In this document: piece after piece, positions 22,201 to 34,591 of the stretch
Numbering within the stretch: position 1 is the first letter of the stretch
Layout: every line of letters begins with the position of its first letter
Origin: Labyrinthula sp. Ha
Lineage: Eukaryota > Sar > Bigyra > Labyrinthulida > Labyrinthulaceae
Direction of reading: 5' to 3'
Length of the DNA stretch: 64,000 nt
Assembly (NCBI GenBank): GCA_015227615.1
Contig: JAALGZ010000047.1
Coordinates: 62,001-126,000, forward strand
Notes under the pieces: model-generated
The model's input: only the letters and a program-made list of their open reading frames with translations
The model's database searches: none
Told to the model about the DNA's origin: nothing
Made by a program: the position numbers and the translations under genes

Positions 22201-22571
22201 TTTTTCATTGAAACTTTGGGAAAATATTTAAAAACATCTTTCAGAGTAAGCTCTCACACTAAGAGCTCATTATCTAGGGAACCTAGTTTTCATAGCTTGC
22301 ATCTATTTTATAAGGATCATATTCGTGTTTACTGATTTCTTCCGCTTTAAGAAGTTTCTTCCAGTTATATTTATTCGTCGTAAAATTGACCTATTTGCTC
22401 TACTTTTCAGTTTCTTTCCTTAAGCAAGCAAGTTTTTTTTTATCAGCTGAAGAAATTTTCCGTACACCGTTTACCTAATGCCAATCTTCAACATGGCAAG
22501 ATAGAGTTTGGAAACAAGATTACCCATACTAATTTTTATTTCTTAATTTAAACCCGGAAGACTTGCAGCAG
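19214..22571. other. Intergenic stretch; holds one dispersed-repeat copy
   Basis: About 3.4 kb without a supportable gene. It contains a repeat fragment at 19845-20050. A 62-codon frame at 19482-19670 has no ATG context or family match. Confidence 0.55.
19845..20050. repeat. Fragment related to the 39.3-kb foldback element
   Basis: Reverse complement of 19870-19960 aligns with 39830-39905: shared blocks TTGATAATCAAA, CAGAAT, TCAAATTCT and AATCAGAATCA in the same order and spacing. Beyond a shared CCACAT, both also have CGGTAGAAAA followed by ATGTTG and CCGC. Moderately diverged; the far end is unclear. Confidence 0.6.
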
Positions 22572-24347
22572 CTATACTGAAAGTACAACTTGGTTTCCTT
22601 TTTTTCTTGTTGAATTGACTTTGACAATAAGCGTAAGTGCCAAAGTAAAAGCAACGGTTGCAAGTACACCAACTACTATATACCACATCAATAGACTCTC
22701 TCTTCCCATTGGAATATTAATAACTTCTGCATTGTTCGTAGCTAGGACTACTGACCTACACTCTCCACAAGACAATGGGCATCTCTCTCTAACGAAATCA
22801 TATCCTGAGCAGTAAACCACTAATTCTGGACACTCCGTAGGTAGACCACGTACAGTAATACCACTTGGTGAGTAATCCACACAATCAGGACCAGCAGATG
22901 GAAATAAAGTTGGAGCAGGAGTTGACCCAAGTCCAAAAGTCATCTTTGGAGTCAGAAAGAAAAGTCCTCTATCGATGGAACTCACAGCAAGAGTTCCAGA
23001 TGGGTGCATGTAGTTTGACCAAGTTCCTTTAAACATTGTTCCAACTAGGCCCGGAGATACATCAAAATAACCAACTTCGGTTGCAGAAGGAAGATTAGAT
23101 ATATCAAGTACTCTAATTCCAGCAACATAATTTGACAGGTATGCGTAATTTACATCAGGATGATTCTTCATTGCAGGATTTCCTGCCAAACCTCTCTTAT
23201 GAATAGCTCCCCATACATAGAGATTGTGGTCAGCAGCATTTTGAGTAGACGTGTAGGTATCTGCAAGGAATGGTTTGGATAAATCGGACACGTCAAAGAT
23301 ATATGACGTTTGTGTCTTTACAGTTCCTTTCTGTTCATCCAGTTCATCATTCAATAAAACGTATCTTCTATCGTCAGTTATTCCACTCTGGTGAGTATAT
23401 CTGGATCCACTGTATCCAGTTCTACTTAGTTGAGAAACCGAGTTCTTAGAAGAAACATCCCAAATGGTCAAAGTATCTTCGTTAGAAGCGAAGCAGATCT
23501 CACTTCCAGTAAAACTTGCGTCAGGTCCATCATACACAATACACTCGACATCGTGAGTATACCCATCACTTGAAACACAGGTGGAGAACTCAGGCTCAAG
23601 TGGCTTAGATAAATCTACCACATGTAACCCTCCACTACAGGTATTTGATCCGACAGAGTACAAGAAACCAGTTTCAGTATTGACGAAAACATTGTGACTA
23701 TTTCCGTGCTCTCTGTATACAAAGTCAGGTGAAAAGGATACAAGAGCATCTCCGCTAAAACTGCTCAATCTATTCAGATCAAACACTTCAATACCATATG
23801 TGCTTTGAGAACCTCTATCTTTCACAACATAAGCGGTATCTTCATACACCTTCACATCACACCATGAACTCTTGTCTCTTCCTGAAACCATGGAACCTAA
23901 TCGTACAGGATTTTCTGGATCAGAACTGTCGATGAACCAGACTCCATTGTCAACACACATAAGGGTGATTTCTCTCCCATTTGGATCCAACCATCCCCAA
24001 ATATCACTTCCAGCTGAAGTTCCTCCGTTGCCAGAAATAGATAGATCACTTAAAGATATGAAACTTTCGAAGTCGATGTTTGAACAAGAGAAGGACTCAC
24101 CTCCGAATGACACGCTGCCCCCTGAACAAGAGATTCTGGAGTTAGTCCTACTCTCATATTGTTTCCATTTACCTTCTTCAATCATCTGAGTCCAGTATGC
24201 CTCTTTTTCTGTCATCGAGTTTTTCATACGCATATGTGCAGCATCATTCACTTCTACATTCTCTGCAACAAGGTTGAACTTTGGTTCTTGCAGTACAGTT
24301 GAAGAAGCCAACTTCCCAAGAACGGCTGTCATAAAAACTTGTTTCAT
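22572..24347 (-). CDS. LVIVD-repeat / choice-of-anchor-B membrane protein (paralog A)
   Basis: A 591-residue protein starting at ATG 24347 (MKQVFMTAVLGKLASS), the start shared with the two paralogs; 83 further upstream codons are open but not conserved. The N-terminus is a weak signal peptide. The body is the choice-of-anchor-B beta-propeller: WGWLDPNGREITLMCVDNG, WFIDSSDPENP, WCDVKVYEDTAYVV, GIEVFDLNRL, HNVFVNTETGFLYSVGSN, YTHDVECIVYDGPD, YTHQSGITDDRRYVLLNDE, ADHNLYVWG, NYVAGIRVLDISNLP. A short PAPTLFPS linker leads to a six-cysteine ShK-like module (CVDYSP ... CPLSCGEC), then one transmembrane helix near 551-575 and a basic cytoplasmic tail. It is predicted type I at the cell surface; ligand unknown. 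At many sites it differs from B and C (for example KTQTSYIFDV against SRQTTYIFDV), so it is the most diverged copy. Confidence 0.87.
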   Translation of the reverse strand: MKQVFMTAVLGKLASSTVLQEPKFNLVAENVEVNDAAHMRMKNSMTEKEAYWTQMIEEGKWKQYESRTNSRISCSGGSVSFGGESFSCSNIDFESFISLSDLSISGNGGTSAGSDIWGWLDPNGREITLMCVDNGVWFIDSSDPENPVRLGSMVSGRDKSSWCDVKVYEDTAYVVKDRGSQSTYGIEVFDLNRLSSFSGDALVSFSPDFVYREHGNSHNVFVNTETGFLYSVGSNTCSGGLHVVDLSKPLEPEFSTCVSSDGYTHDVECIVYDGPDASFTGSEICFASNEDTLTIWDVSSKNSVSQLSRTGYSGSRYTHQSGITDDRRYVLLNDELDEQKGTVKTQTSYIFDVSDLSKPFLADTYTSTQNAADHNLYVWGAIHKRGLAGNPAMKNHPDVNYAYLSNYVAGIRVLDISNLPSATEVGYFDVSPGLVGTMFKGTWSNYMHPSGTLAVSSIDRGLFFLTPKMTFGLGSTPAPTLFPSAGPDCVDYSPSGITVRGLPTECPELVVYCSGYDFVRERCPLSCGECRSVVLATNNAEVINIPMGRESLLMWYIVVGVLATVAFTLALTLIVKVNSTRKKGNQVVLSV

Positions 24348-27300
24348 ATCTTTTTCTTTGAATTTGTTGATGTTTTTAAATGAAACGTTTAAAACCCCAT
24401 TTTCCGCCTTTGGTATCTTGTCCTTAAAAACTCGTTCTTGCTGGGTTATTGAAGATAACTTAGTGCTTGGTAATCCAGTATTGAGTATGTCATGTATATT
24501 TAGAATTGAAATGTTTGAATGAGAATTCGAGAAGGGTGAATATTGAATATTCTCGAGAAACTGTCTCAGTTCGTTCTTGTGAGGCAGACAAACCAAGATT
24601 ATGAGACCCTCCTTGGAAATGTTTTTACAACAAACATACCATTCTTCCTTAGAATTTTAAGCATGTTTCACACATCTTTCTTTGTAGAAGGTTTAAACTA
24701 CAGACTTTTTCTTTTAGAGCCGAAGCAGATTTGTCAGTGAACATGTAGTGCTAACTCAAAGGCAAGTACAACAGCTTAGAGCCAGCTGTGCTATCAATTT
24801 ATCTCCACTCCTTTGCTCCACTATAATCTATAAAACATTTCTACAGGCAGATTAAGTCACACTTTCCTATGAACATATTTCTAAGACTAACTATGATCGA
24901 GTTCCTTGCTGTCTGAGAATAAGAAAAACGCAGCTGTGATATGGTATAAAGAAGAGTATAAATAATATTAACCTTACCATCTGTTAGAATAAGTTGATGT
25001 TTGGTTTTCTAGTTCAGTCCAGCTGCAACAACTTCACAGATACATAGATATAGTTTACAGCGTCTTATTATGAAAAAGCGAAAAGTAAGAAAAACTGTGA
25101 ATTCCGTTTGAGATATTTACTAAAGTTACGAGAACGCTAATTCTAGGAAAGTAAGTGAATGTGTTGTAACAAGTTGTCAATATAAATATCAAAGTATGAA
25201 ATTCCCCAATGGAGCTGGGCGGGGGTACATTGGGCTCTCATGGAAAAAAAAGTGTCTACCTGTAGACTTGTGGTATTGTACGAGCAAGTCTAACGGAGGC
25301 TTAGAAGAAGTTTATTTATTCCAAATATTCTGTTAGAAACTATTGCTAATATTTTTTTTCAACCTAAAGTAAGGTAGACGAAACCAGGCAGATAAATATA
25401 GAGTTTATTCGAGACCCAGCTAGCAAAATATATATATGTTTAATTATTGTGAATTGAACATAAACAATGTCTCGAAATAAGTGTTTAAATAATGCAATGG
25501 TTCAATAACTATCTCATTACTATATTGTAAATACAACCAATTTATTTTGCTTAAGGCTAATAAATCTGGTTCTAGTCGTACAGATACATTATATCTTACG
25601 CGGACTGCTCTAAGAATAACGATCTTTGGCTGAAACAAACGCAATCACAATTAATAATTTTACTTTATTTACTCACAACAATACTCTGTTATGTTAAAAA
25701 TACAGGAATATGGTGTATCTCTAACTGAAAACGCTTAAGGGATAGCTTACTCCACATGAATGTACATAGAAATAATATCTTGACTATGTGTGGATTTAAT
25801 AGAACACCCGTTGTCCATTCCATGTTGCAGTACGTATTATTGGGGCCAAAACAGTCCTAGTTTTGTAACTAGGTGATCGAGTTTAATTAGTAAGTACTAA
25901 GATTTTCATAAGTAAATGAATATAAATACGAGAATAAGTTTAACCATATACATATATATATTAACCGCATTAAGAATCGAGCATATCTGCCTTAATCATT
26001 CATTTTGTATTCTTACACAGTGTCACAATTTTGCATATTTATTGATATCCTTACTTAAATTCCTGTGAACCTTTTATGTTGTGGTATATATTTTGATGGA
26101 TAACCTAACATACTAGATAGTACCAATTTGTAACAATATACCTTTAATAATAGAAGTATGCGAAACTATGGACATGACATTTGTGTAAGCAATATCACGT
26201 TTGTTTTTTTAAATATAAAGTCGCGATCACTATGATATTTATATGTTAGAGGGATTTAAAGCAAGAAAGTAACCAAAAATGGCGAAACTAAGAGTAAGGA
26301 AATAAAGAATTAGAGACATTACAAGAAATCATGGTATTCTTCTAGACCCATTGCCACAACCACTGCAAGGTATTGTAGTGACAAATGTTAATTATCTGGA
26401 GAAATATTTAGCATTTGAAGTAATCAAAAATATCGCTATCAGTTCTTAATGCATCCCAAATAATGTCTTAATAGATCTTGGTGCTTAAGTCTTGTGAGTC
26501 ACCTGTTACCATATGCGAATTGTAAAGAGAGGCAATCCTCACTCTTGCCAGGGAATGCAAGATCATGGAATCATATTTTATGATAATTATTTGAAATAGA
26601 GATAAATAGGGTTAACATGGAGCAAACAAGTTAAAAAAATATATAAATCAGACCATGCAACAAATATTATATTATCTTCTTACTATGTCATTCTTGAGAA
26701 CCACGAATACTTATTCCCCTCAGCAAGATACCCATATAAAAAATATCTAGCTAAAGAAAAGACCCTGCAAAGTGAAAAACAATAGGTGAAGTCTTGTTTG
26801 GGAGCAGCTAAATTTATTAAAAGCAACAGAAAATCTACGGGTCAAAATAGGCGTCTTGATATCGGGAATAGCACTTTTTTCCGACTTCTTGGGTCACTTT
26901 CTTTTAACTTGTTTTCCAGTTTCCCAGACTCATCTCAAATTCCCAGGTGATACTTTATGAAGCTAATCCCCTGGTAAGATTGATTCCATCAAATGAATGT
27001 TAAAAAGGTCACTAGCTTTGATGCTATCAAGGAATCCAGTATCACCTTCATTATTTGATCCACAGAAAATTTTTCACCAGTACAAACTTTTAAGCCATAT
27101 TTCACAGCAATCTCTGCAACTCCGGTAATTACTTATCCTTATCTGTCTATTTTATTCCTAAAAAAAGTGATGTTCTCTCACTTGCAGCTACTAAATAATA
27201 AAAAGTAGCATTACCTCTTCGTATATTTAACTGGAGTACCAAAGATTGCGGTGATAATCACAGGAATGGAAGAGCTATAAACTACAATATTTTGAGGTTT

Positions 27301-30300
27301 TCAGTTAATTTGTGATAAATGACACTTCAAATTGAAAAAGTAGGTATGTAAGAATGGGCCGTCTATTCTTGAATATCTTGTTTGTTTTCTTTGTTCAATA
27401 CCGAGAACAAAATTATCCGTGTCTCCTAGGAGGACTTTCGAGTTATAATTTCCTCAGTAAATACTACCAATTGTACAGGGGATATTGATACGATTATATA
27501 AAGTTGATACAATTCTTCAGCTGCGTATTGTATTGCTCTAGGTGATGAGTCATAGGTGTTCCTGATTAGAAAGTGTGATATAAACTTCTATTGAGTACGT
27601 CTAGTCCTCAATTAGACTTCTTATTTTTATTAACTTCTACTTTCTTCTTGATTCTTCTAAGACTCCTACAAAAGTTCTTCTATCAATTACTTAAGGCTTA
27701 AAATACTTATATATATAACTATGCTCAGCAAACTACAGCTCGCATTTGATCATTATTATAACTGTATTTCACCAAAAAACGTCATCACTGTTTACTCTTC
27801 CGTTACATTCCAATATTGCATTATCATCATTCTTATCAATCATTTTTGATATCCACTTCTTATAAATGCAACTGCTTTCAATCAAATATCAAATTTACAC
27901 AAGCCTCTTATTACCCACAAGAGCTCCGCTTGACTCTCAACAAAGGTTCAGTTATACCTCACCCACTCAACTTACTTCTATCACTATATTTCATTTACTA
28001 GAGGTCAGAACATCAGCTCCTTCTTCTGTGTACAAAAACCAAAACTAAATTATCTCAACACTTCCGTAAGATTTGAAATATTCGTCATATGTAAATAGTT
28101 TTGATGAGCTAATTGTTCATGAACAAATCTAAGGAAGTATTTTTCGACGTAGTTAGAGACAACTTTAGTTTTCATAAGAAGGTAGTATAAATCTGTATAT
28201 TCAAATCAAATCAGTTGGGTAAGTTTCTTACATGTCTGAAAGTAAGGCATGCTTGCAAGATTGCATTATCACAAGATTGTGTTAGATGATTAGTGTACGG
28301 AAAAGAAATTAACAGAGTCTTAGTTGAAACTCAGCGGAAATTACAGGCTACTCATGGTTCTTGTATTTGTACTTCCAAATACGCGAACATTATTTTGCGA
28401 ATATTTGTTTTCTCTAAAAATGTATTTGATAATGTCGGATTATAGAAAAATTTGAATCAGATGTAGTTTGATTGCAAGAATATATTGAACGAAGTGACTC
28501 TTCAAAATTTAACGATTATAAGAATATAGACGAAACAGGTAACCACAGTTTGTGTAATCCTTTATGTAGAGAAATTAATGACGTGTTAGCTTAAGCTCAA
28601 TTTTAAAACTGTTGAATGATATGTATCCAAATACTTCTCAAGATGGCTACTTATTCTCTTCAATTATCTATGACTAGTTGCTTCAAAGAAAAATTATTAT
28701 ACATTAGATTACCTATGCGTTATCATGTTATTATTAATACATTTTTCAAGCTGCAGGCCTACCTCTAACCTATGTTAGTCTTTCAACAACTCTATACATG
28801 TCCGTGCAGAGTTTCATATATGTGCTGATAGAATTGCTGCATTCTATAGCATCTCGAACTTAGTCACACTATATTCCTGTACGGTTTATTCACCACATAA
28901 TAAAAAATGAGAATTGTATGTACTATATAGATTAACATGTTTTATCTAGATTCTTTTCTTATTTGGAAATGTATTTGCGCGGTTCATGCGGAGGTTAACA
29001 ACATTAGATACCTTGTTCCCTATATTTCCACTTTATCTCTAATTTTGGATTGGGGTAACGATAGGTACAATGCTTCATAGCTCACTTTTAAGTGCATCTT
29101 CCTAGTTTGGCATGCATTAGGGTAGTTATTTGATAAATATATGTGAAATGATTAGATGACATTTATCAAGCATTCTCGGTGGTCTGCGATTATTGGTTGA
29201 AGGTTTTGACCATGGTTTTTGCTCATTCTTGGCAATATGATGCGAAGTTTCTCTTCTAATTCCGTTCTTATATTTGTTAATTTAATGTATAGATTTCTCG
29301 TCATTAGATATCTGCATGATGTGGCTTTGAACATTCTCTTTCTTCAAAGCAATCTTCATAATTTCATGGTATCTGTTTTTGGTGGGAAGCCATTTGAATA
29401 ACTTCCAATATATTTTGTGTCTATACTTCCTTATTTTTCTAATCTAATTAAGTTAAGCTAAAGTGTTCATTAGTTGTTGAGGATTATCATCTACTCTCTT
29501 GCAGTCCTTAGCATAATTATATTTTCAAATGATACGTGTTTTATCCCAGTTAGTTCACCCTAACCTAAGATACTATATACATCTTGTGCTTTGTAGAATA
29601 CTCTCATATAAGAATATCTACTAGATGCGATAAACTCCCTGCATTTCTTAATAAGGTTAAAGTTGCTTTTTATTATTTGTTAGTTGTTAAAGTCTCCCAT
29701 GATAAGATATCTCCAGTACGCGGAGTATGCATATTTCCTGATCCTTAGAGTAAAACGAGAAAACCCCTAGGATAGGTTCTATCTATAACTATTCTAATAC
29801 ATAATACTCTTGAGTAGATGTTACACTGTTTTTACCTTATTTTAATTCTCTTTGCTAATAAAGTAGCACATATCTTCATCAAAGTTGTCAATACATGTAC
29901 ACTTTTAGCTTTTTTGAATCTATCTCAATTGATTAGTGCTTCACGGCTAGCAACCTATATATATATATGTCAACGGTACTATATTACAGACTAACGACTA
30001 AGCAACTACACATCGTAAGAGTACCTATCACATATGGAGATAAGAGAATATGAGAATCCTCTCAGCATGAGGCTGACAGAGTATCATTGACAAAAAACTG
30101 AAAAACATATATGTATCCCTATAAATCTTTGATGCTGGACAATATGCAGTTTGAATAATCTGTCATATCAAAGAGAAATTAGATTGACATAGACCTGAGC
30201 TTATAGACATTTCCTCTTCTTCTGCATTCCATGTTTTTTGTCTACGGAGTAATTGCAATTGGGTTCCAGGATTTTGTTGGGCCAATTGTTTTTTTTCTTT

Positions 30301-33300
30301 AGAGTTCAAACGTTCATAGTATTTGCCATCCATGTAGTCTTAAAACAGAAAATTAATATACTGCATAGGCACTTGATCTTTAATATTGCATACTATGCCT
30401 CCACATATTATATCTTAATCACGTATGGTTGTCGTCGATTATTCTGAAAACTGTGAAATATTATTTGATCTAGTCTATTTGATACTAAGAAATAACAATG
30501 TATCTATATAATTTATCTATTTTACTAGTTTTAAATCTCCTAATGCCTTTTCTAAGCGAATCGTGTTGCTGGGATTATCGGTGCTGTAGTTTACTACAAT
30601 TGGCTGAAGTAGTTGGTCTGCTCAGGTCTAGAGGACATTTCAATAAGATTAGAAGCAAGCTATTCTTATTAGAGTTGTGTTTTATCTGTTTTCATAATCC
30701 ATAAAATTGCTTCAACCAGTAGAGAATCTTCTTATCATATTAGAGTTGTAAATGGTCATCTGATAATTATGCTTATCACAACTGAAATGTTCGAGCTGAA
30801 TTGTTGCTACATATTGTGTGCAGATCAATTCTTCTTCTAGAGGTTTTGGTTTTCATTTGGAGCACGTGCTTTTTTTTTGCATTTTCTTAATAAACACTAT
30901 CAGTAGCATAGCTTCTATGTCGTCAAGAGTTCTCATATCTATGGATTCGTTCCATCTATTTACTCAGGTTCTACAAACTATTATAGAATTCAAACCTATA
31001 TATCTACTTTTCTTCAACTTTTTGTATTTTCTTATTCTGTTATACTTATTAATTTCTAAATACTCTACCCCTTAAAAATCAAACAATCATCTAAGGTATT
31101 CGAAACATAGTGACCACGTCAGTTAGCATATACTGTGCAAGGCGGTTGCAGTTAGTGCAATATGCCACAAACAATCACAATGATATTTTTAATAGTGAAA
31201 ATTTTATTACAATCCTACTCTCTTGAAGAATATCAGCCCAAGCTTGGAGAGATTATCAAGTCAGATAGAGATTAAAGTTGGCCTATCGTTATACGAACCT
31301 GGACTTTCAATGTTTCTGGTTTTGTTAGGGTAAAACTGATATGCTATATTAAGGGCACTTCGCTGTTTGTTATTTTGCAAATACAATGCCCAATTTATAT
31401 ATCTTAGATGGTCGAATCAATGACAGATTCTACATATAAATAGAATTGGCGAGAATTTGAAGTTTTCATCTCTCACAGCTTGATCATATATGGCTCTTCG
31501 TTAATAATTGACTCACCCAAGTCAAGCATATAACCCTGATAAGTGACAAAAAATCTCCTGTTCTATTTGTTTTCTTTCTCTTTTGGATATTATAATAATC
31601 GAATCAATTATTAAAGGTATCTGATAAATTTACATATAAAAGTTTGAAACTAGATTCACTGATCATTACAAGAGAGTTATATGATACTCTATTACAGGTG
31701 TGGATCATTACGGTTTTCTCAGGTTGAACTAAATCTTTTTTTGGTTACAGAATACCATTTACCATATGTCATGGGTTATTTTTACTGATTTTTTTAGTTA
31801 TTTATAAGGAATAAATATATCGAACTTGTTTTCCTTATTTAAATCATATATTTGCCCCTCCCCCAGAAAATTTTGAAAATCAATATTTAAGAACTACGTA
31901 ATACGTGTATGAACCTTCAGAACCCTTGTCTCCGGCAAAATAATTAGAATATAAGTTATTTAATTACCATTTGTTTCAGTAGAACATTAGGATTAGTATG
32001 TTAACTTAGGTTGATGATTCTCCAAACTATTTTCACACTACTTACAGTAGTAGGATGTGTTAAGATTAACATATATGAGTTTCATATGTTCAACCACAAA
32101 ATTAAGGCGACAATGAAATGTTCACGATATAATAAACATAAGAATAAAGTCGGATATACTTTAAGATTTTCTAGTGTTCCCTTGGCTGCGGGATTGTATT
32201 ACCAGTCCAGCATATTTCCTCTATGCAGTGAAACATGTTCCTAACTATGAAAGAATTTGGTGCAGCTCTCGCGCTTGTAGCAAGACTCACAGGGTATCGA
32301 CTCTACCATGTGTTTATGGTCTTTCTAGAAATAATTCTTCGTCATTGCAAGGATTTACTTTTTCTGATTTGCTAAAGAACCTGAAACATTTGCCTTTTCA
32401 TAGATTTTGAGGATATAGCCCGAATATGGACACTCAATTGCAATACGATGCATCGGAGCTTATTTCAGAGAGAAATCATGGTGACAGCATTGTTGATTTT
32501 TTTGTTACTGCGGCCTATTACATATTGGGTGACTCAGTAATAATATCTCTGTGTACGATAGCTAAACCCTTTTAATTTTATAAATACCAATATGGCTAGT
32601 TGATAATTCTGTATCATATGTATGTATCTTAGTTGGCCTATTAACTTGGTCATTTGAAGTTTGTAAACTTAATGCTGCCCATGCATCAAGCATGTGACCA
32701 ACTAGATAACAAGTCTATTGGTAATATACAATATATTTTTCTACTGGGGGCTTAGGATAACGTTATAGCAGTCATGGAGATGTTTTCTAGAGTATATGAA
32801 ATTCAACAATATGATAACCAGCTGCTAGTAGTTTGTTGGTTTTTCGAAAGGAGCATGTGCTTTTTTTCTTCTAAGATTGGCTAAGTGATTATGACTATGA
32901 AATTCAGGAAATGATTATTTTTTCTAGGCGTAATCTAACCAGGGAGTGCTAATTTTATGATTATGAACTTATTAGTCTTAATGAAGAAGAATTAACGGTG
33001 GAGAATTATCATCCTCGCTTAAAATTAAACAATATATTATTTGGTACGCTCATTGTTAATAATATGGAAACTTATTTATTCTCAAATCTATTGCTTGCAT
33101 TAACTAAACTATCATGAAGTGACACTTTGAGAATTGATTGCTGCTTCAGGCATTCTTTCTAGCAGGAAAAGCCACAGGAGAAAAGATCGCATTAAGTGTT
33201 GCATGAGATAATCATGTTCTGTAGATGAGCTGGTTTTGATGAGTAACATTATAATGAGAGTTACGATTTTCAAAAACAGAATAACAATAGACATAGCTCA

Positions 33301-34591
33301 AAAGCCAATACACCTTAATAGTCATTACCCCAAATTCTAATAGTAACCATTCAATGAGGATATTCCGCTAGAAAATCAGTATCCTAATGCAGAATTAACA
33401 GAGAATTGAGTTATATGTGGATCACAATTTTCTATTTCCTCGTTGACTAAGCGTATTCACTGCTGAATCCATCAGATTATCTGAGCAGCTTACTTACGTT
33501 AGAAACTAAATGTAATACATGTCGTAGTATCTAAATTTTCCTAATCTATAATTACCATATTATTTCAAAAATGAAAGAATAATATAATTAAGGTGTTATT
33601 AAAAATTCAGGATATAGTAAATAGCATGTTATATATTAACCTAAGTTTTTTGAGTGTCAGATGATGCGATGAACTTGTTGCTACCTTTAGCAATATACTA
33701 GCATAAACCCCATTGTTAATAAACCTATTTTCCAAAGTTAGTTTTGAAATGGGTAACTTAACCAACCTAGTTCACAGATGCATTGAATTCAATTTAATCA
33801 GGGATATTACCTCAACAGTGCTTGTTTTTATTATTTGCACATGAAGCTTCATAATTTTTTAAGTAAGACTCATGTTTCACCCATGTGGCAAGAAACTTAT
33901 TTCCCTTTTGTGTAAGGATTAGTTTTGGATTAAGAAAAATAAACGTGTATACAACTCCAAACTTAGTTCCACCTTTATAAAGATGACAATGCTTTCATTG
34001 GTTCCATTTTCATGATCATTTTTTTAAAGCGTTTGCAGAACTAAACTACTTTTATCTGCTTTCACTCTCAACATGATGCCTAACTTTGCAACATTTATAC
34101 ATTGTCCTAAGTGTGCGAAGAAGGTTCACTCCACTTGAGTTTTGAAACTTCAATTTCTTTTTGTATTTCTATTCATTTTATCCAGCAGTGGTGATAGCAA
34201 TTTGCATAATTGTTTATCTTGATATACAAAGATAGAATTTTCTTTCGAAAAAGCTCAATAGGCAATTCTTCCAAAACAGAAGCAATAAAACAATAGCAAC
34301 TCAGAATCTGTTTACAAACCCCATTTGGAAACTAAATTGTGACGTATTAACAGAAAACTGTCAAGAAATATTGGGTGCGATCTCTCTCCCTCAGCCCGAT
34401 GAGTGTTGTTGTTGACGTATCTTGCTACACAGGATTTCCTATGGTTCTAGTTACCAAGATAACTCACTTGTTACACTTTTTTAGTTTGCTTTATACAGTG
34501 GTTAACGCGAACAAAATAATAAAAAACTTACTTTTTATTTTGAACCGCTCTCACAACCGGTAACACGCAATTATTAGTATGCATCACTGTA
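24348..34591. other. 10-kb intergenic region, no supported gene
   Basis: A large AT-rich tract between LVIVD paralogs A and B, both on the minus strand. No open frame exceeds 85 codons and none carries a family motif. Short AT dinucleotide runs occur (for example near 25427-25438 and 29951-29968). No tRNA, no clear tandem array, no intact mobile element seen. Small split genes could be missed because introns here are tiny. Confidence 0.5.

Noticed and set aside
23872-24189. Antisense 105-codon frames repeated in all three LVIVD genes
   Set aside because: They are shadows of the conserved sense coding sequence, useful only as a check of nucleotide identity.
24348-24596. 83-codon N-terminal extension of LVIVD paralog A
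   Set aside because: Paralogs B and C both start at MKQVFMTAV; the extension has no counterpart and would bury the signal peptide.
29951-29968. Short AT dinucleotide runs here and near 25430, 21515 and 56515
   Set aside because: Ordinary microsatellite-like sequence in an AT-rich genome; no array structure.
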